Shown: in pieces, positions 10,489-20,056 of the stretch | How the letters are laid out: each line of letters starts with the position of its first letter | Position numbering within the stretch: position 1 is the stretch's first letter | Assembly (NCBI RefSeq): GCF_000002075.1 | Contig: NW_004797422.1 | Span: forward strand, 642,891 to 680,112 | DNA: 37,222 nucleotides | From: Aplysia californica | Taxonomy: Eukaryota; Mollusca; Gastropoda; Aplysiida; Aplysiidae | Direction: 5' to 3' | Program-made: the position numbers and the translations under genes | The notes under the pieces: model-generated | Told to the model about the DNA's origin: nothing | Databases searched by the model: none | What the model saw: the letters and a program-made list of their open reading frames with translations, nothing else

Positions 10489-10850
10489 CTACGCCCGTGG
10501 TGTAGCGGTTAGACACTTCACAGACGCATGCGGGAGACCCGAATTCGTTTCCCTTGTAGGGAGAATATTTATTGAGTATTTCAGTATTTCTACTGGTTGG
10601 CCCAAACAGGCAGTGTTGAAGGCCATCTCTTAAAATGATGTAATTTGTGTTGATGGGGTCGTAAAAGTCCCCTGTGGGTGGTTGGCAGGTGCTCTCGTGT
10701 GGTTTGCTCCTTCTTTCCTATCCAAACATCTATTGTACTTTTCTCCCCTTCTTTTTTATGTTTGTTACTCTCTTGTAACACCTATAATCTTCTGGCGCTG
10801 ATATGACCTTATGCAGTTGCGAGCGCCGTTAAACCTCTGCTAAGACAAGT
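10489..10850 (+). mobile_element. tRNA-derived SINE, nearly full length (short type)
   Basis: The head GCCCGTGGTGTAGCGGTTAGAC is A-box-like, followed by a degenerate B box around GACCCGAATTCG. The body contains GTGGGTGGTTGGCAGGTGCTC. The 3' region has two hairpins: TGTTAC (10763-10768) with GTAACA (10775-10780), and GGCGCTG (10794-10800) with GAGCGCC (10821-10827). It is the most complete copy of the family in the window. Confidence 0.75.
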
Positions 10851-10974
10851 CCCCTAAATTTTAAAAATAAATCCCCTTGGTCAATGAAAATTAGTATGTT
10901 ATAAGTAAAACCGTAAAGAGAGGGAGTGGTAACAAAGACAGAGAGAGAAGAAGGGAATAAAAGATCCTCTATTT

Positions 10975-11450
10975 CAACTGTGTATGCATTTTTGCTGGTC
11001 AACCCTTCTATTCGTAAGTTATACGGCTGTGAATGCTGGACTATTGCTAAAGACTAAAGACAGTGAAAATAAAATAGAAGCGACAGAAATATGGTTTCTT
11101 AGGAGACTTCTGAAAGTATCTTTGAAAGAAAAAACCCCAAAAGGGATAGTACTTGAAGAAGCCTGTGGGCTGCTCGCTGATTAAAAACAATCAGGAAATG
11201 ACAGATAGAGATTATGGAACACTTGAATAGACACAAAGGCTTTGAACATCTAGCTCTCACTGGCAAGATCGAAGGCAAAAGAGGCAGGGGTAGATCTAGG
11301 GCAACCTATTTGGAGAGCCTAAACGGATGGTTGACTGGGAAAGATCAGCATAATGTAACCTTTCCTGTTTAAAAAGCATCTGTGCCGAGGAATGAATGGA
11401 GAACCATGATCGCCAATGTCTGTCGCAGATCTGGCACTTTATGATGATGA
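10975..11450 (+). mobile_element. RTE-like LINE, 3' fragment
   Basis: Encodes the C-terminal tail of an RTE-type reverse transcriptase: IEATEIWFLRRLLKVS, then in another frame HLALTGKIEGKRGRGRSRATYLESL and finally NEWRTMIANVCRRSGTL followed by a stop at about 11446. The match to the usual (L)ALTGKIEGKR...YLESL...R..MVANV tail is recognised from memory. It is 5'-truncated, with a frame change between about 11180 and 11215 and a TAA inside the tail at 11370. It ends in a short (ATG)n-like tail (ATGATGATG), as RTE elements often do. Confidence 0.8.
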
Positions 11451-11837
11451 TTTGAGCTATTTTCTTTGTATCATTGTAACAGTAAAGGGCATTGAGCACT
11501 TTCTTTGTGGAAATGTGCTAATTGAATGTGAATTAGTTTAATTATTTTAGTATTAGTAGTAGTAGTGGTGACCCTCATGTCAATCGAGTTTCTTGCATTT
11601 AAATTTGCACGTTGGATTAAATATTATGGAATTTTTTTGCTATCCTTTCATCATTCAGAAACTTTAAAAAATGGTAATTATATTAATATAATGCCCTTCA
11701 TATGTTTACCTTTGAATGATATCTTGCACGGCAAAATTGTGCATTTTTTGCAAAAATGTATTGGGGTTGGAGGAGTATGTCCTAATTTTTTGTTATAATA
11801 TTTTGATGTTTATTTTAGAGACTGGAGAGACGAGTGC
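11451..11837. other. Non-coding AT-rich DNA
   Basis: No repeat family or coding signal recognised. It contains a short (TAG)n run near 11550-11567. Confidence 0.4.
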
Positions 11838-12215
11838 ATTGATGTTTGTTCCATTTTTCTTAATTTTATAAAGGAGCTTTGCGTACCCTTTGATTTGAAG
11901 TATATATGACGTAGATCTATCAACAGTAGGTGACGTTTTTTTTTGTGTGTGCAATTTAAAATGTTGTCTTTTTTTATGGTTTTTATGTGAATGGGTATTT
12001 TGAAGACCCAGTAGATGTATAGACTGATGTTTGTTCTGATTATTTTTAATTCCATGCAAAAGAGCTTTTCTTTCTCTTTAATTTGATGTATATAATGTAT
12101 CTATCAATCATTGGTGAATTTTTGTGACATTTTGAAATCAATAAAATTTTGTCATTTTTGCCTCCCCTTATCAAGAGTGTGAAATTGGCTTCTTGGCCAA
12201 TCTCTAAGCTATATT
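11838..12215. repeat. Diverged tandem duplication, unit about 190 bp
   Basis: Two adjacent units begin at TGATGTTTGTTC (about 11839 and 12028). They share GAGCTTT, CTTTGATTTGAAGTATATA or TTTAATTTGATGTATATA, ATCTATCAA and a GTGACGTTTTT/GTGACATTTTG segment in the same order. The function is unknown. Confidence 0.6.
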
Positions 12216-13239
12216 TTGTTTATTTTGAATCATCTGATGTCTATTTAAAAAAAATTGAGCTTAATATGTGAACAGTTTGATGACAAAACGCGACAAGTGT
12301 CAAAAGTTTGGCCGAAACTATTAACATCGTATCAAGAATAGTAAAAGTGATGCACATTCCAGGGTCAACTTCTTTTTTTTTTAAATGCGGTATTTCCTCA
12401 TTAAAAAAAGTGCAGAAAGTGACGCTTTTTTTTACAAAGTCTGACAAAAGTAGTTGACCGTTTTTGACAAACCGTGACATATCCTCTGTGCATCAGTCAA
12501 GGTCTTTCTTAGAGTCACATGATTTCTCTTTTGGTCGATGAAAGTTTATTGATGGTTCTTTCCCTTATTTATCATTGCGATGAGGTTATATCGCGTTTTG
12601 TCGAAAATGTGTGGAAAATCTCACCAATTAAAAGGATAAGAATTCAACATACATAGATTTCATCAATAAACAAATATCAACTATGCCTCACTTTTAGTTT
12701 ACTCTGCATACAAAGTTTGCTCAAGATTAGCTATTCAGTAAATGGGTGAAGCAGAGAAATCATTTTTCTCTAAATCAGAAATACGCAAGTGCTGCGTTTT
12801 GTTGCGAAACTGTTTATATATATATGCATTAGTGACTCTTGACTGAAGAAGTTTGGTTTGTGGGGCAAAGTTTGTTTTGTGTGAGCTGCCCTGGAAAATA
12901 GTGTTTTCCATATTTCATGATGTTCTTGAAATATGTGAGGCAGCGTGGTGGAATCAGGCGCTCGTCAAAATAATAAAAGTAAAGAATTTAGCATTTTGCC
13001 GCAAGTTTGTGAATTTGATATTTTTGTTTTTTGGCTCAACACTTTTCATGCCTATTTAAAAACATTTATTTGTCTGGATTTTACAAAAAAATGTTAAGGG
13101 CATAAAAGATGTAAATTTTCAGTTTCCACAGACTTTCAAACTGAGGAAATAACTCAACTTTGGCAGCCATTTTCTCACTAATTTTACACCTGAAACCAGG
13201 CGACCCCACCCTCCTTCAATCGCCAATATCTTGACTTGT
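12216..13239. other. Non-coding intergenic DNA
   Basis: No gene seen. The 20-bp motif GGTGGAATCAGGCGCTCGT near 12948-12967 occurs inverted near 13471-13490, but similarity fades quickly on both sides. Confidence 0.4.
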
Positions 13240-13390
13240 ATCAAAGATAATAAATAGATATTCGTCTCATTCTGATCTCTCCTCCTTTTTTTGTGTTTGT
13301 TACTCTCTTGTAACACCTCCAGTCTTTGGCACTTATACGACCTTATTGTGTTGCAAGTGCCGTAAAACTCTTACTTAAACTTAAACTAAA
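13240..13390 (+). mobile_element. SINE 3' half (short type)
   Basis: Has the conserved tail: TGTTAC with GTAACA (13297-13315), and GGCACTT (13328-13334) with AAGTGCC (13355-13361), then CGTAAAACTCTTAC. The head is absent or too diverged to see. Confidence 0.75.
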
Positions 13391-13890
13391 GATATTCGTC
13401 TATCAAAATCAAGGCAAATGGCTAGGCTTTAAGACGACACCAATTACTCCATATGCCCCAAAATTAACGAGCGCCTGATTCCACCATGTTGTGACTCATA
13501 TATATAGATCTATTACACATTCAGGCTCCTTAAAAAATATCATCCTAATGCAACGAATTTGGTAGAAAAATGCTCAGAATGAAAAATTCTTTTGATCTGT
13601 GGATTTATTTTTACTTGAAATTATAGAACCAGAAAATTTACTTATAGGTACCAAATAATGTGAATAAAAATATCAAGCTTAGTCTGTATAGACATAGAGT
13701 CACCTATGACAAACGACAACAATGTGCTATATTTTCTTATAGTTTCAGTTGAAATATATATATATATATATATATGGAAGTGATTTTTATTTGATGTTGT
13801 TTTTTTCTTTCACAAAGAACGTTCAATAAAAGTCTGAATGTCATCTCAGCTGAAAAAGTGTGGGTTTTTTATTTGATAATGATGTTGTCA
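13391..13890. other. Non-coding AT-rich DNA
   Basis: Contains (TA)n at 13756-13775 and nothing else recognisable. Confidence 0.4.
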
Positions 13891-14058
13891 TGTAACAAGA
13901 GATATCCCCCCGCGGCGGTGCCACTGACTTAACTGACTAGTGTCTTTAGGCCATTCCCAAAGGGGGGAAATTTCTCGTCCAAGCTCAGTAGAATTGTAAA
14001 TGGGCTGATTCATGTCACGCTCATAACTGCCTGATCTACAACAGGGTACTGCTGCTTT

Positions 14059-14295
14059 TTCTTTCCTATTCCTTACTATTGTCATTTCTTGTATGTTTAT
14101 CACTCTCTTGTGACCTGCTATTTCCGGGGTGCCTTGATAGTTGAAGCAGACTTTGCGCTGTTGAAGCTAGAGAGGTGAGCAGAGTAAGTCCTGATTCCCT
14201 GTAAAGACTTCTCTGTTGACATCCACCCCTTGGCGCTCATATGACCTTATGCAGTTGTGAGCGCCGTAAGACCCTCTACTATAATAATAATAACA
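14059..14295 (+). mobile_element. SINE 3' half (long type), copy 1
   Basis: The 3' region has TCAC (14100-14103) with GTGA (14110-14113), then about 120 bp absent from the short type (GGGGTGCCTTGATAG, GTTGAAGCTAGAGAGGTGAG, CCCTGTAAAGACTTCTCT), then GGCGCTC (14233-14239) with GAGCGCC (14260-14266). It ends in (TAA)n. The sequence is closely similar to 16129-16355. An upstream part from about 13895 may belong to the same insertion. Confidence 0.75.
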
Positions 14296-14643
14296 AGCGA
14301 GAGCATGGTAGTCTCCCTTTTTATGCCTTTTTTCGCCGTTTTAGATCATTTAGATATATCTCTTAGAAGTTTTTACTTTATTTTAATTTATTATAGTCTA
14401 GTGCAGAATGCAAAAGATATATTTTTTAGAGTTTAATTTTTATGCTTCAGAGGGGGCACCTTTTGACCTCTGCTCATCTGTCTGTCTAAGAGTTTATGCA
14501 CAAGATGACTAAGTGACAGTACTGAACTGTTGTTGTGACAATGTGCTCTGTAGGCCTACTCTTACAATTAATAAAGAAAAAAAGATTAATGACCGGCAAC
14601 ATAGGGGATAGAAAAACAATCCACATAGAGATACACAAGATGC

Positions 14644-14649
14644 TTTATT
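14644..14649 (-). promoter_or_regulatory. Poly(A) signal of the centrin-like gene
   Basis: AATAAA on the minus strand, about 67 bases past the stop codon at 14716. This is the expected distance for a short 3' UTR. Confidence 0.6.
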
Positions 14650-14715
14650 CATTGACGAGAGGGGGATCTATTTATAAATTTGTGATTTTATTTTCTGTGG
14701 GACAAATCCATGGGC

Positions 14716-14853
14716 TCACTCCAACTCGGGTCTCTGCAAGATCTTTTTGAACTCGTCCAAGCTGACCACGCCGTCCTTGTTTATATCTGCGAAGGTGATC
14801 ATCTCCTGGAGCTCATCAATCGGGACGTTAGCATCTAGCTCCTCTGCGATGGC
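14716..14853 (-). CDS. Centrin-like gene, exon 3 (EF-hand 4 and stop)
   Basis: The acceptor is CATCAG|GCCATCGCAGAG at phase 0. It encodes [18 protein letters not shown] through the canonical EF-hand 4 loop and ends in LQRPELE and TGA. Confidence 0.85.
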   Translation of the reverse strand, partial: AIAEELDANVPIDELQEMITFADINKDGVVSLDEFKKILQRPELE

Positions 14854-15144
14854 CTGATGACGTACAGATACTCTTTGAAATATTCTAATTTGGTTCAATA
14901 TATTATAAGTTAACAAAACGCAAACTATATTGATCTTCTGGGAAATTGGTTGGTGGATATACCACAACATCAAAGATTCTGCGTCAACACATAACATGTA
15001 AAATAAATTCACAAATTGCACCGTAGGCCTATCCAATTCACTTCATGTCCAGTGATGCAAAACAAAATACGTGTACAACTACAACGATGCGTAATTCTCT
15101 CACGCAAGCGTTCCATATAACTCTTACAGTGTGTTCGTGGGTAT

Positions 15145-15177
<33 letters not shown>

Positions 15178-18100
15178 NNNNNNNNNNNNNNNNNNNNNNN
15201 NNNNNNNNNNNNNNNNNNNNNNNNNNNNNNNNNNNNNNNNNNNNNNNNNNNNNNNNNNNNNNNNNNNNNNNNNNNNNNNNNNNNNNNNNNNNNNNNNNNN
15301 NNNNNNNNNNNNNNNNNNNNNNNNNNNNNNNNNNNNNNNNNNNNNNNNNNNNNNNNNNNNNNNNNNNNNNNNNNNNNNNNNNNNNNNNNNNNNNNNNNNN
15401 NNNNNNNNNNNNNNNNNNNNNNNNNNNNNNNNNNNNNNNNNNNNNNNNNNNNNNNNNNNNNNNNNNNNNNNNNNNNNNNNNNNNNNNNNNNNNNNNNNNN
15501 NNNNNNNNNNNNNNNNNNNNNNNNNNNNNNNNNNNNNNNNNNNNNNNNNNNNNNNNNNNNNNNNNNNNNNNNNNNNNNNNNNNNNNNNNNNNNNNNNNNN
15601 NNNNNNNNNNNNNNNNNNNNNNNNNNNNNNNNNNNNNNNNNNNNNNNNNNNNNNNNNNNNNNNNNNNNNNNNNNNNNNNNNNNNNNNNNNNNNNNNNNNN
15701 NNNNNNNNNNNNNNNNNNNNNNNNNNNNNNNNNNNNNNNNNNNNNNNNNNNNNNNNNNNNNNNNNNNNNNNNNNNNNNNNNNNNNNNNNNNNNNNNNNNN
15801 NNNNNNNNNNNNNNNNNNNNNNNNNNNNNNNNNNNNNNNNNNNNNNNNNNNNNNNNNNNNNNNNNNNNNNNNNNNNNNNNNNNNNNNNNNNNNNNNNNNN
15901 NNNNNNNNNNNNNNNNNNNNNNNNNNNNNNNNNNNNNNNNNNNNNNNNNNNNNNNNNNNNNNNNNNNNNNNNNNNNNNNNNNNNNNNNNNNNNNNNNNNN
16001 NNNNNNNNNNNNNNNNNNNNNNNNNNNNNNNNNNNNNNNNNNNNNNNNNNNNNNNNNNNNNNNNNNNNNNNNNNNNNNNNNNNNNNNNNNNNNNNNNNNN
16101 NNNNNNNNNNNNNNNNNNNNNNNNNNNNGATCCTTACTATTGTCATTTTCCAATACTTCTTTTGTATGTTTGTCACTCCCTTGTGACCTCTATTTTGGGG
16201 TGCCTTGATAGTCGAAGCAGACCTTGTGCTGTTGAAGCTAGAGAGGTGAGCAGTCTAAGTCTGATTCCCTGTAAAGACTTCTCTATTGGCGTCCACCCCT
16301 TGGCGCTCATATGATCTTATGCCGTTGCGAGCGCCGTAAAACCCTCTACTATATACAAAAAAATCGACACTAGGGTCAAAGTTATAGATTTTCTATTAAT
16401 GCCATATTCTTAAAGTACAACATGCCTTTTAATAAATTTGTAAAGACGTCACCTATAAACGTGATGTCTTTACTTCCATAGAGCTCAAATCCGAGAAGTA
16501 TCTTACTTTGTCAGCACGCTTCACATATTTAAAACTAAAGTAGTAAAGTATCTCCATCCCCACCCCCTTTTCACCCTCCCTTCGCCTTTCTCCTCCTCTT
16601 GTCATTACACACATCGATGATCACCGCATGCTTCTGTCGTCGTCACCTCCCCCCTCCCCCCCCCCGGGGGCAGTGCTACAGACTGAAGTGTCTTAAGGCC
16701 ATTTTCCGCCTTTGTCCGAGAAGGCTATCTTTTCGATTTTACCTACCCTAAGACCAGGGGTGTGGCTGAAAGACAGTAGTAGTAAGAAGGAACCGAGAAG
16801 TAGCAGTAGAACGGCTGCAGAAAGAGTCAGGAGCCCAGAGGAGGGGGCAAAGGGGAGGGAGGAGGGGACAGAAAGTGGAGACCAAAGCAGACGACAGAAC
16901 ATGGTTAGAGAACAAGAAAGGAGGTGAAAGGATAACATTTTAGAGAAGACAATTTTCTGTCCCTGTCCGGATTCGAACCCGGGGCCTGTTGAATGAGAGG
17001 CAAAACCCATTACCTCTCGAACACGAGAGCCCCCTTTATCTTTCCTTCTTTTCTTTGTATCGTGTTACCGGAGATGACTAGTGAGGTTCTAATCTTCGAC
17101 ACTTACATGACCTATGTGTGTTAGTAGTTCCGTAAAACTCTTACCCCCCCCCCCCAACTAAAACAAAACGGAACAAAACAGGATGGGGGGGTCCAAGTTT
17201 AATTTTAGTAAGAGTTTTATGGTATTTGCAACACAATCAGATCATACAAGTAGGCTACATTGTATAAGTGCTGAAGAGTAGAGGTGTTACAATAGAGTAC
17301 AGATCATCAGATATTTGATCATTGATAGGAATGAAGGAACAAACCACAACAGAGTACCCACCAACCACCCACAAGTTTACTATTACCCCAAGGAGGTTAT
17401 ACTGTAAGGTTGTTGTGAGGTCCTTGTGTTGCCCCTCCCCCCCATAACGCCTACCACGAGATTGTCCAGTGTGATGACGGCCGTGTCCGGGTCACTGAAC
17501 ACCTTGAAGGCTTTCTGCACGTCGTCTTTCGTGTCATTGCCCAGCATCTTCTCCTGCATCAGCTGGTAAAAACTTTTGAAGTCTATGTTCTCTTTACTGT
17601 CCGTGCCAAGGACTTTTTCTGTGGAAGGCAATGGTGGGTGGGGGTGGGTGAGGGGAAATGGTTGGGGGGGTGGGGGTGGGGTGGGGGGCGGGGGGGGGGG
17701 GGGGGGAATACAGGGAATTATAGGCGACTTCCAGGTTGAGGGAACCATAGATACGGGGTGCATGGAAGCGAAACCAATAAATTGGAAAAAAGAATATTTT
17801 AATCCCCCAAACAGGAAAAAGAGTCTAAAACAGCACCTGGATATGGATTGCTGGTGCCTCTATAAATAAATTATTGATGGTCACAGTAGGCCTACTTTGT
17901 GGGGATGGCTGGTCCTCTATGAATAAATTATTGACGACAATGATTCCGTTTTTTATCAAATAATTATAGATCTAGATAGTGAGTGCATAAAGGTAGAACC
18001 AAATTTTTTAGACGAAAATAATACATGTAATTAGTGATTAATCTACAGACAGGAGAAAGGTCAAAACAGCACCTGGACATTGATGACCGGTGCCTCTTTA

Positions 18101-18442
18101 AATGAATTATTGATGGTCAGGTCAGGGGTTACTTTGTGGGAGGCTGAAGCTTTTGAAGTAATTATTGAGGAGTGATTGTTCTCTTTGTCATCCAGGGGCG
18201 ACAGACCCCGGGGAAATTTTTTCAAATGAGAGGAGAGGGGACTTTTTTGGGGGGCGCGCGGGGCCCTCAAAAAAAAAAATTATTGGATGGGTGTCCTTGC
18301 GGGGGGGCTGGGGTGGGGTGTGGGCCCCAAACGTCTCGGCTCCACCTCTAACATGTAAAATAAAAAATAAATCTCTCTCTCCTCTCTCGCCCTTCTGTCC
18401 AGTGTGGCAAAACAAAAAACGAGTACAAGTACCCCCCCCGCC

Positions 18443-18489
<47 letters not shown>

Positions 18490-18508
18490 CCCCCCCCTCT
18501 CACTCACA

Positions 18509-18555
<47 letters not shown>

Positions 18556-18591
18556 TCTCTCTCTTTCTCTTTCTCCCCCCCTCTCTCTCAC

Positions 18592-18657
<66 letters not shown>

Positions 18658-19973
18658 TATGTTATTCTCTTGTAACACCTCTAATCCCCGGTACTTGTAC
18701 GACCTACCTGTTTTCCAAGTGCTGTAAAACTCTTACTAAAACTAACTAAACAAGAGTTTTTCTGCTTTTGCCGCACAAATCGGCCATATAATAAGACAAA
18801 GTGACGAGCATTGGAGTTGTTACTGGAGAATAACATACAAAGAAAAGGATGAGAGAAGGACGATAGATAGCTTATTTGATATTGATCATTGATAGGAAAG
18901 AAGGCGCAAACCACACACAAGCACCCACCAGCCACCCACAAGATTAGTGTTGTGTTCATAGAATTGAACCGGTAGAAGATAACAGATAGCAGGCGAATAC
19001 TTAAAATACCAAGTAAGGACTCACATTGAATAAAAGGGTTAATAAACGAGAAGAAGGTGTGTGGAGGAGAGGATGGAAAGTCAGTTGAAGAGAATGAGGA
19101 GGTGGGTGAGAAGAAGAAGAAGAAGAAGAAGAAGAAGAAGAAGAAGAAGAAGAAGAAGAAGAAGAAGAAGAAGAAGAAGAAGAAGAAGAAGAAGAAGAAG
19201 AAGAAGAAGAAGAAGAAGAAGAAGAAGAAGAAGAAGAAGAAGAAAAAGAAGAAGAAGAAGAAGAAGAAGAAGAAGAAGAAGAAAAAGAAGAAGAAGAAGA
19301 AGAATTTAAGGGGGACGATGCTGAGGAGGAGGTCCGAGCTGAGGAAGGGGGGAGGAAAGTCGTAAGAAGCCTTAAACCTTTATTTTTGTGTAACGTCATA
19401 GTTCTGTAATAATTTTCAGGAAGCGAAAAATAGTACATATATATATATACCTGTAGTAAATCATAGTTCACTACTTCAGAATTATAAAGTTCGATCTGAT
19501 ATTTTTGGCCGTTTTGAGTTACGAAGACCTTGAGGTAAGAAACCAAAATGTTCTATTTGCTCTAGATATCTATCAAAATCGTAAGATTATTTGGAATCGT
19601 TATCAAGATATAAGAATTGCAGTCGAAAAAGCTTGACGTATTGTTGTGAAGCTCAAAATTTTTGTCGTCAAATTTCTCAAAACTAGATACTGAGCAGATA
19701 GAACTTTGTAATTCTGAGGTAGCGACTTGTAGCCTACTTTGCTAGTATAAATGAATTACAACATTCAGACTTAGACTCGTCCGCACCGGCGTCTTTGGTG
19801 AAACAGGTTCCACCAGCTCAAAACTCGAACAGACTAGACCTTTATTGCGTCCTCACAAATACACCAACACCGAAACAAAATAATATAGAAACGGACGGAA
19901 CCCATGTTTTGTTTGTTTTAGTAAAGAGAAGTACATCGACACAATGATGATCATTTGGTGCTGAGAAATGGGA

Positions 19974-20056
<83 letters not shown>

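Noticed and set aside
10489-10565. A tRNA gene on the plus strand
   Set aside because: The B box is disrupted and the segment leads into the SINE body and tail.
15038-16208. Long frames spanning 15045-16208
   Set aside because: Their length comes from the Ns of the assembly gap.
16960-17035. A tRNA gene on the minus strand
   Set aside because: The B box is perfect but the acceptor stem and arms do not close, and the sequence continues into a SINE body shared with 26719-27017.
18404-18749. Ser-Leu-rich and Arg-Glu-rich frames
   Set aside because: Direct translation of the (CT)n microsatellite.
19001-19546. Poly-Ser, poly-Lys and poly-Arg frames
   Set aside because: Direct translation of the (GAA)n repeat.
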